Notes: generated by a model not told the origin, from the sequence alone. Counted from the stretch's first letter, positions 9,294-18,377 are shown. The stretch is DNA of 52,119 nt from Bacteroidota bacterium (GCA_026391775.1 JAPLDK010000063.1:1-52119), one strand, 5' to 3'. Translations and numbers: made by a program.

Positions 9294-10178
9294 TCAAAAT
9301 TTATTTTCAGTTTCCCTACTATAGACATATTCCCGGCGGGCTGAAAGATCTCCGATACTTTTGGCCTGGGAAGTCCCTCCGTTAAGAAGGCTTTTTAATT
9401 CATCGGTTTTTTCAGAGGATTTGCTGTAAACATCATTCTCCAGATCGGATAGTTCTTCTTTTGCAACATCCCGGAACAAATTCCTGTCGGCAATCGCCTG
9501 TTTGAATAGTTCCCAGTGGCGGTCATTATATCCTTCAAGGACTCTTCGCTTGTCTTCCTCATTCTCCCTGGCCTGGCGCTCATAAAAGCTTTTCATGTCG
9601 GGCGAAAGTTTGAAGAAGTCATAATCCTTGGATGTGATCTTGTCCAGAAGAGTCTTTTCCCATGAAAGTGTTTTTTGATAGTTCTTCATGGTGTTTTCCA
9701 CGAAATGATGAAGTTTAAGGGTATCCATCATGGCTTCATAGCCTATTTTTACCAGTTGTTCGGAATCGATAGTCAGCTGCATGACGGCAAAGCTGATATT
9801 GGTCTGATTGTAATAATCCTTAATGTTGGTAATTCTTTTGGTGATCTCTTCGAAATTTACATGATTGTAATCCTGAACAGAAACATTCAGCCCGTCCCAC
9901 ATCCATGTATTCAGACTGGAAAAATAAGCCAGGATGGCATTCTTTCTTTCATTAAAAATATGGTTGTTTTGTCCGGTATGAATATTAAGGTTTGATTTAA
10001 GCAATTCATTCTCTTCCATATTCCGGTCATGAATCTGGCTAAGAATATCTGTAAGAAGGCGAACATCAGCTTTGTCAGCGTTTTTCCTTCCTTGTGTATA
10101 GATGAGATAGCTTTCCCCGATAATCAATAAAATAGAGATGCAGATAAGTACGAATAAAACAATGTTGACAGAGATCAT
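9294..10178 (-). CDS. membrane-anchored helical protein of unknown function, divergent from the sigma-54 activator
   Basis: 294 residues. I do not recognise the family. An N-terminal hydrophobic helix (about 4-25) is followed by a basic stretch ('QGRKNADKADVR'). The rest is almost entirely helical, charged sequence with coiled-coil-like parts (about 45-70 and 195-260) and no cysteines. By the positive-inside rule the large C-terminal part is probably cytoplasmic; a signal-anchor in the opposite sense is possible. Its upstream region copies the architecture found before the precursor peptide: a sigma-54-like element (10232-10247) and three 17-bp palindromes at the same distance and pitch. It is likely induced together with the peptide, perhaps for immunity, secretion support or envelope stress. 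Confidence 0.8.
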   Translation of the reverse strand: MISVNIVLFVLICISILLIIGESYLIYTQGRKNADKADVRLLTDILSQIHDRNMEENELLKSNLNIHTGQNNHIFNERKNAILAYFSSLNTWMWDGLNVSVQDYNHVNFEEITKRITNIKDYYNQTNISFAVMQLTIDSEQLVKIGYEAMMDTLKLHHFVENTMKNYQKTLSWEKTLLDKITSKDYDFFKLSPDMKSFYERQARENEEDKRRVLEGYNDRHWELFKQAIADRNLFRDVAKEELSDLENDVYSKSSEKTDELKSLLNGGTSQAKSIGDLSARREYVYSRETENKF

Positions 10179-10231
10179 GATAGGCCGGTTTTTAAAAATG
10201 TTATGGTTGTCAATAAAAGATGTGGTATAAC

Positions 10232-10247
10232 ATCAATAATCGTACCA
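10232..10247 (-). promoter_or_regulatory. sigma-54-like promoter of the 294-residue gene
   Basis: On the minus strand the element reads TGGTACGATTATTGAT. Against the sigma-54 consensus TGGCACRNNNNTTGCW it has two mismatches (C to T at -24, C to A at -12) and correct spacing. The match is modest alone. What supports it is position: its outer end is exactly 54 bp from the first upstream palindrome, as in the peptide promoter. The predicted start is near 10222, leaving a leader of about 44 nt. Confidence 0.6.
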
Positions 10248-10300
10248 AAAACATAATATAATGAATATCAATTATATAACAAAATTTCATAATCTTTAAG

Positions 10301-10359
10301 TGTAAAATATTTATACAGTGGTGTAAAATTTTTTTACATTAGTGTCAAATATTTTTACA
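10301..10359. promoter_or_regulatory. three 17-bp palindromic activator sites, 21-bp pitch (array 1)
   Basis: Three copies of TGTMAAAWWWWTWKACA start at 10301 (TGTAAAATATTTATACA), 10322 (TGTAAAATTTTTTTACA) and 10343 (TGTCAAATATTTTTACA). The 21-bp pitch equals two helical turns, so the sites face the same side of the DNA. They lie between the divergent 294-residue gene and the activator gene. They are the likely binding sites of the NtrC-type regulator encoded next to them. Confidence 0.8.
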
Positions 10360-10375
10360 CTTTTATGTATCTTTA

Positions 10376-10392
10376 TGTCAAATTTTTATACA
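10376..10392. promoter_or_regulatory. fourth palindromic site at the activator start codon
   Basis: TGTCAAATTTTTATACA matches the same operator consensus. It starts 33 bp after the third site (about three helical turns) and ends one base before the ATG at 10394. A -7-like TATCTTTA (10368-10375) immediately precedes it, so a bound regulator would cover the transcription start. Negative autoregulation is the simplest reading. Confidence 0.65.
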
Positions 10393-10393
10393 T

Positions 10394-11767
10394 ATGTCTG
10401 TAAAAGGAAATTTGCTGATTGTTGAAGACAACACCGAAATACTGGATTCTCTTACGCTGTTCCTTGAAGACGAATTCAGCGTCGTGGTTGGGATAAAAAA
10501 CCCGGAACTTATTCCATCGACCTTGCAAAACAGCGCTTTCGACCTTGTTCTTCTCGACATGAATTTCACAGTCGGCCTGAACACCGGAAGTGAAGGATTA
10601 CACTGGTTAAAGGAGATTCTGAAGTTGGATCCTAGTTTGAGCGTGATCATGATGACAGCATACGGGGATGTTGAGCTGGCGGTAAAAGCGATGCGAAACG
10701 GAGCTTCGGATTTTGTTCTGAAGCCATGGGATAATGAGAAGCTTCTGGCTACCCTCCTTGCCGGCCTTAAACTTCGCAGGTCCAATATGGAAATCCAAAA
10801 ACTCAGGGGAAGGCAGAATCATCTCGTTGAGGAACTGAACCAGAAATTTCCTGAGATCATCGGGGAATGCCCATCCATGAAAAGGGTCATGGATATTGTT
10901 GAAAAAGTTTCAAATACCGATGCGAATATTCTACTTACCGGGGAAAACGGAACAGGTAAGGGACTTATAGCAAGGGAGATACACAAACGGTCGGTACGTT
11001 CAAAAGAAGCCATGATCACCGTAGATATGGGATCAATACCACTTTCCTTATTTGAAAGTGAAATGTTTGGTCATGTAAAAGGAGCTTTTACTGATGCTCG
11101 TCATGACCGGGTTGGTCGCTTTGAAACCGCATCAGGGGGATCACTTTTCCTTGATGAGATCGGAAATCTCTCTCTGAACATGCAAACAAAGATCCTGAAT
11201 GTCCTTCAGGAAAAATATATCATTCCGCTTGGAACAAATAAAATAATCCCCATTGATATCCGGCTGATCTGTGCAACAAATAAGAATCTTGAAAAAATGG
11301 TTATGGAAGGGCTTTTCAGGCAGGACCTATTATTCAGGATCAACACTATCCAGATTGACCTTCCCCCCCTGAGGGAAAGAGGAAACGATATAAACCTGAT
11401 GGCAGGCTACTTCCTGAATAAATTCGCGACAAAATACGAAAGAGGGAAAATGCACCTGTCATCAGAGACTATTAATTCCATGCAGGAATATTTATGGCCA
11501 GGGAATATCAGGGAATTGGAACATTCTATCGAAAAAGCCGTTATCCTGGCTGAAGGTGATATTATTACTCCGGATGATCTCTTCCTGAAAAGGACAGCAG
11601 CAAGGATACAGCAGAAAAAGGAAGTCAACCCTTCATTTAACGACATAGAACGGGACATCATCCGCAGGGCCTTGCTGCGAAATAACGGCAATATGGTTAC
11701 GACAGCAAGAGAGCTTGGTGTGACACGTCAAACAATCTACAATAAAATTAAACGCTATGGTCTCTAG
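10394..11767 (+). CDS. NtrC-family sigma-54-dependent response regulator
   Basis: 457 residues in the order receiver (about 1-125), AAA+ sigma-54 interaction domain (about 152-385) and Fis-type helix-turn-helix (about 415-457). The phospho-acceptor is Asp55 ('LVLLDMNF'). The AAA+ domain has Walker A 'GENGTGKG', the sigma-54 contact loop 'GAFTDA', Walker B 'GGSLFLDEIG' and 'LFRIN'. The DNA-binding helix is 'TARELGVTRQTIYNKIKRYG'. It should activate sigma-54 promoters; the candidates are those at 10232-10247 and 21470-21485. Its stop overlaps the kinase start by 11 bp, so the two genes are translationally linked. A palindromic site touches its start codon. Confidence 0.96.
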   Translation: MSVKGNLLIVEDNTEILDSLTLFLEDEFSVVVGIKNPELIPSTLQNSAFDLVLLDMNFTVGLNTGSEGLHWLKEILKLDPSLSVIMMTAYGDVELAVKAMRNGASDFVLKPWDNEKLLATLLAGLKLRRSNMEIQKLRGRQNHLVEELNQKFPEIIGECPSMKRVMDIVEKVSNTDANILLTGENGTGKGLIAREIHKRSVRSKEAMITVDMGSIPLSLFESEMFGHVKGAFTDARHDRVGRFETASGGSLFLDEIGNLSLNMQTKILNVLQEKYIIPLGTNKIIPIDIRLICATNKNLEKMVMEGLFRQDLLFRINTIQIDLPPLRERGNDINLMAGYFLNKFATKYERGKMHLSSETINSMQEYLWPGNIRELEHSIEKAVILAEGDIITPDDLFLKRTAARIQQKKEVNPSFNDIERDIIRRALLRNNGNMVTTARELGVTRQTIYNKIKRYGL

Positions 11768-13106
11768 GCGGTATTATCTGAACATTTCCGTCCGGATTAT
11801 ACTGATGATGGTTACCTGCATCCTGTTTGCACTTGCTGTCTTCAGGCTGCCAAATCCCTCAATCCTGACTTTACTGGGATTGCTGATTCCTATTCAGGCA
11901 TACTTTTTGATCAGGTACCTGAACTCTATCAACCGCAAACTTGAACAATTCTTTATCATGCATCTCAGCGGCGATGTAACTACGTCTTTCACGGGATCAG
12001 GCAGGAAGGATGAGTTCGAGGGGTTATACAGCTATTTCAGGAGAGTCAATGATAAACTTGAGAGCTCAAGGGTAGAAAGTGAGATCAGGAATAATTATTT
12101 TAAAACCATTGTTGACCATACTTCAACCGGACTGATCTCCTTTACAATGGAAGGCCGGGTGGAACTTTTCAATGATGCTGCAAGAAAGATCTTCAGAATT
12201 AACGTGCTCAGAACACTTGAGAAGCTTGACCTGTTCAAGGAGGGATTCAGCGACACGCTAAAAGCACTTAAACCCGGTGAAAGCCAGCTGATCAACCTAA
12301 TCATCGACGATGATCTGTTACAACTTTCCACGCGCAAAGCCATCTTCAGGACCGGGACCATTGATCTGCACCTGGTATCTTTCCAGAATATCAAGAGTGA
12401 ACTGGAACAACAGGAAATTGAATCCTGGCAAAAGCTGATCCGGGTGCTGACTCATGAGATCATGAATTCAATCACACCAATCATAACACTGGTTGCAACT
12501 CTCACAAGGATTTTCAGGCATAAGGAAACCGGTATCCTTAAATCCCTGGGAGAACTCACCGATCAAAACCTCGAGAAAACAATGCGGGGTCTGGATATCA
12601 TTGAAAACAGAGGTAATGGGCTGGTTCATTTCGTGCGAAATTACCGTTCTGTAGCAATACTACCAAAACCTGAGTTCCAAATCCTGAACCTGAATGATAT
12701 GTTTACCCGGATAAATGAACTTCATGAAGATATCCTTAAGGAAAAGAACATCATGGTCACTATCGAATGTCCTCATTCCCTGCATTTGCAAGCCGACGGA
12801 AAACTTATCGACCAGGTACTGATTAATCTGTTTAAAAATGCCATAGAAGCTGTTAACGGGATACTGGTTCCTCGAATCAGGATGACAGCTGAGAATACCG
12901 ACAACCAGGTCGTTATAGAGGTTGAAGACAATGGGGCCGGAATAACCGACTATGCCATGCAGCATATTTTTGTACCCTTCTTCACAACCAAGGAGGGAGG
13001 ATCTGGTATTGGCCTAAGCCTTTCAAAACAAATCATCAGGTTGCATGGGGGAACTATCAGTGTTCAGTCTTCCCCGGGTAAAACTGTATTCACAATTAAA
13101 ATCTGA
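11757..13106 (+). CDS. sensor histidine kinase with almost no periplasmic domain, partner of the sigma-54 activator
   Basis: 449 residues. Two transmembrane helices (about 10-28 and 35-52) are separated by only a few residues, so there is essentially no extracytoplasmic sensor. A HAMP-like or linker segment follows, then a PAS-like domain (about 110-220), a HisKA box 'RVLTHEIMNSITPI' and an HATPase domain with 'NLFKNAIEAV', 'DNGAGI' and 'GSGIGLSLSKQI'. Such intramembrane-sensing kinases often take their signal from a partner transporter. The FtsX-type permease of the facing operon is an obvious candidate, but that is inference. Its stop codon abuts the stop of the convergent ATPase gene with no bases between them. 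Confidence 0.93.
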   Translation: MVSRRYYLNISVRIILMMVTCILFALAVFRLPNPSILTLLGLLIPIQAYFLIRYLNSINRKLEQFFIMHLSGDVTTSFTGSGRKDEFEGLYSYFRRVNDKLESSRVESEIRNNYFKTIVDHTSTGLISFTMEGRVELFNDAARKIFRINVLRTLEKLDLFKEGFSDTLKALKPGESQLINLIIDDDLLQLSTRKAIFRTGTIDLHLVSFQNIKSELEQQEIESWQKLIRVLTHEIMNSITPIITLVATLTRIFRHKETGILKSLGELTDQNLEKTMRGLDIIENRGNGLVHFVRNYRSVAILPKPEFQILNLNDMFTRINELHEDILKEKNIMVTIECPHSLHLQADGKLIDQVLINLFKNAIEAVNGILVPRIRMTAENTDNQVVIEVEDNGAGITDYAMQHIFVPFFTTKEGGSGIGLSLSKQIIRLHGGTISVQSSPGKTVFTIKI

Positions 13107-13778
13107 TTAAAACCTCTCGTTTACTATTTTCCCGTCAAAGAGATTGACAATCCGGTTACTGAACTCGGCATCACGCTGGGAGTGGGTTACCATAATAATA
13201 GTTGTTCCTTTTTCATTAAGATTGGTAAGCAGTGTCATTACATCCTCCCCTTTGTAAGAGTCAAGGTTTCCGGTAGGTTCGTCGGCCAGTATCATGGAGG
13301 GATTAGCTACAACAGCCCTTGCAATCGCAACCCTTTGCTGCTGCCCGCCCGATAGCTGCAATGGAAAATGGTTCCTGCGGTGCAGCATTTCGAGCTGTTC
13401 AAGGACACTCTGAACTTTCTCCTGTCGTTCTTTTTGTGTTTGTTTCAGATAAAGAAGAGGGAGCTCGACATTTTCATATACAGTGAGCTCATCGATAAGG
13501 TTAAAATTCTGGAATATAAATCCTATCTTCTGCTTACGGAGATGACTGCGCTTCTTCTCGTTGTAAACCGCAACATTCTCTCCGGCAAAGTAATATTCTC
13601 CACCTGAAGGACTGTCAAGCATCCCCAGTATATTCAGAAGGGTTGACTTTCCGCAACCTGACGGTCCCATTATAGCAACAAATTCGCCATCCTCAACACT
13701 GAAATCCACGCCGTTCAAAGCATGAGTGTCGACATCCCGGGTACTGAAGGTTTTAGACAGATTGATAGTTTTAATCAT
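13107..13778 (-). CDS. MacB/LolD-type ABC ATPase
   Basis: 223 residues from the ATG at 13778, giving the typical start '[15 protein letters not shown]'. An ATG at 13805 would add nine residues and overlap the exporter gene by 17 bp. Walker A is '[12 protein letters not shown]', the signature is '[14 protein letters not shown]', and Walker B is '[12 protein letters not shown]', followed by the H-loop in '[11 protein letters not shown]'. The TGNLDS pattern marks the MacB/LolD/BceA class, which pairs with FtsX-type permeases. The expected partner is the 794-residue permease two genes upstream. Last gene of the peptide operon. Confidence 0.93.
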   Translation of the reverse strand: MIKTINLSKTFSTRDVDTHALNGVDFSVEDGEFVAIMGPSGCGKSTLLNILGMLDSPSGGEYYFAGENVAVYNEKKRSHLRKQKIGFIFQNFNLIDELTVYENVELPLLYLKQTQKERQEKVQSVLEQLEMLHRRNHFPLQLSGGQQQRVAIARAVVANPSMILADEPTGNLDSYKGEDVMTLLTNLNEKGTTIIMVTHSQRDAEFSNRIVNLFDGKIVNERF

Positions 13779-13788
13779 ACTAAATTGT

Positions 13789-15981
13789 TTATTTTCCGAT
13801 TTCAAGCTGATTGCTCACAAGGTCAAAATAAATACCTTTCTTTTCCAGGAGTTCCTTATGGGTTCCCAGTTCCATTATCCTTCCTTTGGAAAGAACGATG
13901 ATCTGGTCGGCATTTTTAACCGTGCTCAGACGGTGGGCAACAATAATAGCGGTCCTCCCTCTATAAAAATTATCAAGCCTTTCCATGATTATCTTCTCAT
14001 TAGAGGCATCCAACGCATTTGTTGCCTCGTCAAAGAATAGGATTTGTGGGTTCCGGTATACCGCCCTTGCGATCAAAATACGCTGTTTCTGGCCCTGACT
14101 TAAACCTGCGCCCTCCTGTCCGACTTTTGTTTGCAGTCCTATAGGGAGTGAATCGATAAATTCCCCGAGATTAGCCAGTGCAACCGCATTACTGAGTTTT
14201 TCCTTATCAGGTTGGCAGCCTAAAGTAATGTTCGATGCAATGGTATCTGAGAAAATATACCCGTCCTGCATGACGGAACCACAATTACTTCTCCAATAAC
14301 GGTTGGATATTTCTGTAAGTGGAATGTCATTTACCAGGATGCGGCCTTTAACCGGCTTGTAAAAACTCAGCAACAGTTTGATCAGGGTTGTTTTGCCGCT
14401 ACCACTCATGCCCACTATTGCCGTCACCTTATTTGCCGGAATCGTAAAGCTAAGGTTCTCGAGAACCATGTGTGAATGCGGGCCTTCATACTGGAAACAG
14501 AGGCTTTCAACAGTGATTCCGGCGAAGTGGCTGATATCAGTAATAAGCGGAACACCCTCCGTCTCTTCATCATCCACAGAATTGACCTCCTGGATGCGGT
14601 CCATACTAATTCCCGCATCCTGCATTTCACGGATAAAACTCACAAACTGTTCAACTGGTCCGTTCAGCTGCCCCAGTATAAATTGGATCGCAAGCATCAT
14701 ACCCAATGTGAGTTGGCCCTCAATAACAAGCCATGCAGTAATAAATGTGATCAGGATATCTTTTGTCCTTAGAAAAAAGAATGAGCCAAGATCCTGGTAC
14801 TGGCTTATTTTCAGGCTTTTAATCTGGATATCAAACAGTTGCTCCTGAATCTTTTCCCATTCATTCCTTTTCTGGTCTTCCGAATTCGTTAGTTTTATCT
14901 CCGGTATCCCATGAATGATCTGCAGAAGGGTATCCTGATTATCGGATAACTTCGAAAACCTTATATAATCAAGTTCCTTTCTCTTCTTCATGAAAAAGTA
15001 CACCCATCCGGAGTAAAGGACGCTGCTGATAATAAAAACAGCAAGAACCAGGGGGCTGTATATCGCAAGAACGATACCGAAAACCGTCAAGGTGAGCAGC
15101 GAAAAAATTATATTCAGCAGGCTTGTTGTAATGAACGATTGTATCCGCTGATGATCTGATATCCTCTGGATGAGGTCCCCCGGAAGTTTGCTGGCAAAGA
15201 AAGACATCGGAAGCCGCAGGAGCTTTTTTAGAAAATCGGATACCATGCTGATATTAATCCTGTTCGAAACAAATACGAGTACCCTGCTGCGGAAGAATTC
15301 TATGCTTATAAGGCCGAGGAATAATGCAAGCTGACCAAGCAGGATAAGGGTGATGTATCCAAGGTCTTTATTTGCAATACCTTTATCCACAATGCGCTGA
15401 GTGAGAAAAGGGAATGCAAATTGCAAGCCGCTGGCAACCAGCATGACCAGCATGAGCCATGCCATCCTGGATTGATATGGTTTCATGTATTGCCTTATAA
15501 ACGCAGAGATGCGTTTGTTTTTCTTATCCTCCGGCATAGCCTGGAAGTCCGGGCCAGGTTCAAGCAACAGGCAGATCCCTTTTTCTTCATTGTCCTGTTT
15601 TGCCTGCCAGGCCTTCAGGAAGTCGGTCTCCCTGTATGTAATCAGCCCATGTGCAGGATCTGCAACTTTCACTAAATACCCGCCTGTTTTCTTTGTGATC
15701 CTGTAAATTACAACGAAATGGTTCTGATGCCAATGGGCTATGCATGGCAGGGGATCGGAAGCAACAAGCTCTGCAAAGGATAAATTCACTCCAATGGTGC
15801 GAAACCCTACAGACTCGGCAGCATCGCTGATCCCAAGCATGGAAACACCTTCCCTTGTGATATGAGAAGCATCACGCAACCTTGTGATAGTAAAATTCTT
15901 GCCGTAAAAAGTGCAAACCATCTTCAGGCAGGCTGGTCCGCAGTCCATCGTATCGTGTTGTCTATAGAAAGGGAATGCCAT
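13789..15981 (-). CDS. C39-peptidase ABC exporter for double-glycine peptides
   Basis: 730 residues from the ATG at 15981. The frame opens further upstream (16083), but those 34 extra residues run inside the preceding gene. The N-terminus is a C39 peptidase: 'QHDTMDCGPACLK' with catalytic Cys14, a histidine in 'WHQNHFVVI' and an aspartate in 'KVADPAHG'. A six-helix ABC membrane domain (about 170-460) follows, then an ATPase with 'GMSGSGKTTLI', 'LSQGQKQRILIARA' and 'ILFFDEATNALD'. It should cut the precursor after Gly-Gly and move the core peptide across the inner membrane. It starts two bases after the permease stop. Confidence 0.94.
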   Translation of the reverse strand: MAFPFYRQHDTMDCGPACLKMVCTFYGKNFTITRLRDASHITREGVSMLGISDAAESVGFRTIGVNLSFAELVASDPLPCIAHWHQNHFVVIYRITKKTGGYLVKVADPAHGLITYRETDFLKAWQAKQDNEEKGICLLLEPGPDFQAMPEDKKNKRISAFIRQYMKPYQSRMAWLMLVMLVASGLQFAFPFLTQRIVDKGIANKDLGYITLILLGQLALFLGLISIEFFRSRVLVFVSNRINISMVSDFLKKLLRLPMSFFASKLPGDLIQRISDHQRIQSFITTSLLNIIFSLLTLTVFGIVLAIYSPLVLAVFIISSVLYSGWVYFFMKKRKELDYIRFSKLSDNQDTLLQIIHGIPEIKLTNSEDQKRNEWEKIQEQLFDIQIKSLKISQYQDLGSFFFLRTKDILITFITAWLVIEGQLTLGMMLAIQFILGQLNGPVEQFVSFIREMQDAGISMDRIQEVNSVDDEETEGVPLITDISHFAGITVESLCFQYEGPHSHMVLENLSFTIPANKVTAIVGMSGSGKTTLIKLLLSFYKPVKGRILVNDIPLTEISNRYWRSNCGSVMQDGYIFSDTIASNITLGCQPDKEKLSNAVALANLGEFIDSLPIGLQTKVGQEGAGLSQGQKQRILIARAVYRNPQILFFDEATNALDASNEKIIMERLDNFYRGRTAIIVAHRLSTVKNADQIIVLSKGRIMELGTHKELLEKKGIYFDLVSNQLEIGK

Positions 15982-15983
15982 GT

Positions 15984-18368
15984 TTATTCGTATTTGAGTG
16001 CATTTACCGGGTTGGCTCTCAGTACCTTGAGCGTTCTGATAAGTAAAATTACCGAAACAAAAGCGGTTACTGTAAGCACACAAAGCAGCATCACCCAGAT
16101 ACTGACATTTACCCGGTAATAGAATTCCTTTAGCCAGAGCTCCATCAATGCCCAGGAAACAGGTATTGCAAATAGTGTTGCAAGTGCAGTGTATAACAGG
16201 AACTCCCTTTGCATACGGTAAATTATCTGTACATTGGATGCACCGAAAACCTTCCTGATTGCCGTTTCCTTTGTCTTTCTCTCCGAGATCAATAAGGCTA
16301 AACCGAACAATCCCATACCTGTAATGATAAACGCAAGGATTGTAAACATTGCAACTGCGATCACGAAATTATTTTCCTTTTTATACGTAGACCGGAGTTC
16401 CTGACGGGAAAATGAATAAGTAAAAGGGATTTTGGGGTATATTTTCTCCCAGGAAGCTTGAATGTCACGGATTATGGGTTGTTCACGCCCCTGCTTATAG
16501 TGAACGATAAAAGTATTGATCGCAAAGGGATTATAAACGAAGTTGGTAGCATTGATCTTGTTATGCAGTGTATGTATATTGAAATCCCTTACCACTCCTA
16601 CAATCTTTGCATCATTCATGATGACCCCTACCGGTCTTTTCAACCCGAATGCCCTGACGGCTTCTTCATTGAAAACACATTCGATCTCATTCCTTCTGAT
16701 ACTTGCCGTATCAAAGTCCCGTCCTCTTACAATAGGGATTCCCAAGGTGTTAAAGAAGTTATTGTCGATGCTTAACCATTCAATCAGGATTGGTTCTTTT
16801 GAATTCGGCACCCTCGTTTTAACACTTGAAATCGAATTCGATGGCAGTGAAAAAGCCGAAGTCCCGGATAGGGAGATAATGCCTTCTATTCTGGCAACAC
16901 TTGATTTCAGTGATGAATATTTTTTATAGTCAGGAGTTTTAAGCGGTACCAGTAAGATATTATCCCTCGATATGGAAAGGTTGCTGATATAACAAAGGCG
17001 GATCTGACTATAAATAGTAATCATGCTGATAAGCAGGGAAAGTGTGATGAAAAGCTGGAAACCGATAAAGATCTTGCTGAGGTTGAACTTCCCCGGTGAA
17101 AAGTTCCTTGCCTTCAATGCATTGATAGGATTGAGACCGGCCAGGTAGATTGCCACATAAAGGCCTGAAAGTATTCCAATAGTCAGTGTAATTGAGGCAA
17201 AGAAAATAATGTATTTAAGCATATTACTGGCGTATATGGTCACGGTATAATCGGGCATTCCGGTAATCCTTGGATCAATGAGCCCGAGGATGAACAGGGC
17301 AAGCGGAAAGGCCATAAAAGTTAAGAGAACCGACTCTATCAGGATTTGGATCCTTAATTCCTTTTTCGTGGCTCCAAGTACTTTTCGCACACCGATTTCC
17401 TTGAATCTCAGGGCCGACCTTGCAGTGCTTAGTATGGCATAGTTTATTCCGGCAAGAAGTAAAATGAACACTGCAAGCCAGGAATAAGTATATACCGACA
17501 ATTTATTCCCTTTGAGCTGATAGTTGTTCTGAAGGTCCGCCGATTCAAGGTAAATGTCTTTGAATGACTGAAAGGAGATCCTCAGTTTCCCGTTTCTCCA
17601 GAGGGTATCTTTCAGCATTCCCGGAATCATAGCCGTCACTGCTTTGACATCAGTGCTCTCAGCAAACTCACATAGTGACTCCACCGAGAAATCCTCATAT
17701 GAATTAAAGACAGGGAGCAGGTCAGGCATGGCATCCTTAAGCATTTGTTCGTAGAAGGCCAGGTCGGCAATAAAATCTGCTTTTATGGTAGAATTCCATT
17801 GCATGTCCTTATAAAGGCCTGAAAGGGTCAAGTTATACTCAAACTTTCCCACCCTGAGAGTTACATTTTGCATCAATTTCGGTTCAGCCTTAAAGTATTT
17901 ATGGACAGCAGTTTCCGAGATAAATATGCGGTTTGGCATATTTTTGCAGAGGTTTATGCCTCCCCTGGTAAAACCTATATCAAGCATTCCGAAAATTTCA
18001 GGATCTGCACAAATGAAATCCTCAGCTTCACTGACCTTACCACCGGTAACGACCTTCACATTATCGGGCATATACTGATGGTATATAACCCTTGCTATTT
18101 TCTTACAATACGGAATATTTGTTATAAGCAGTTTTTTGACATGCGACGATCCTTCCGGAATCATAACTCCCTTTGAATCAGTGAAAATGACCCTGTAAAG
18201 TAGTTTATGCTTCCTGAAACACGTATTATAGCTGGTCTCATTTATGGCAAACACCAGAAGGACAAATGCCGCAGTCAGGCCAAGCACAAGTCCGGTTATA
18301 TTGATGATCGTATAGGTCTTATTGCTGACAATAGTTCGGTAAGAAGTGATCAAAGCGTTCCGGATCAT
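15984..18368 (-). CDS. MacB/FtsX-type ABC permease
   Basis: 794 residues with the Bacteroidota 'antimicrobial peptide transport permease' layout: an N-terminal helix ('ITGLVLGLTAAFVLLVFA'), a large MacB-type periplasmic domain, and FtsX helices near 'FKEIGVRKVLGATKKEL'. A second periplasmic domain follows and a second FtsX block with 'KTKETAIRKVFGAS'. It ends 'PVNALKYE', characteristic of the family. It should work with the MacB-type ATPase at 13107-13778. No MacA-like adaptor or TolC gene lies in the window, so it may serve immunity or signal transfer to the kinase rather than export. It starts nine bases after the pseudo-rSAM stop. Confidence 0.92.
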   Translation of the reverse strand: MIRNALITSYRTIVSNKTYTIINITGLVLGLTAAFVLLVFAINETSYNTCFRKHKLLYRVIFTDSKGVMIPEGSSHVKKLLITNIPYCKKIARVIYHQYMPDNVKVVTGGKVSEAEDFICADPEIFGMLDIGFTRGGINLCKNMPNRIFISETAVHKYFKAEPKLMQNVTLRVGKFEYNLTLSGLYKDMQWNSTIKADFIADLAFYEQMLKDAMPDLLPVFNSYEDFSVESLCEFAESTDVKAVTAMIPGMLKDTLWRNGKLRISFQSFKDIYLESADLQNNYQLKGNKLSVYTYSWLAVFILLLAGINYAILSTARSALRFKEIGVRKVLGATKKELRIQILIESVLLTFMAFPLALFILGLIDPRITGMPDYTVTIYASNMLKYIIFFASITLTIGILSGLYVAIYLAGLNPINALKARNFSPGKFNLSKIFIGFQLFITLSLLISMITIYSQIRLCYISNLSISRDNILLVPLKTPDYKKYSSLKSSVARIEGIISLSGTSAFSLPSNSISSVKTRVPNSKEPILIEWLSIDNNFFNTLGIPIVRGRDFDTASIRRNEIECVFNEEAVRAFGLKRPVGVIMNDAKIVGVVRDFNIHTLHNKINATNFVYNPFAINTFIVHYKQGREQPIIRDIQASWEKIYPKIPFTYSFSRQELRSTYKKENNFVIAVAMFTILAFIITGMGLFGLALLISERKTKETAIRKVFGASNVQIIYRMQREFLLYTALATLFAIPVSWALMELWLKEFYYRVNVSIWVMLLCVLTVTAFVSVILLIRTLKVLRANPVNALKYE

Positions 18369-18377
18369 GCTTCTCGA

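Noticed and set aside
15982-16083. N-terminal extension of the C39 exporter by 34 residues
   Set aside because: The C39 domain starts at the ATG at 15981, two bases after the permease stop. The extension is a shadow of the permease end.
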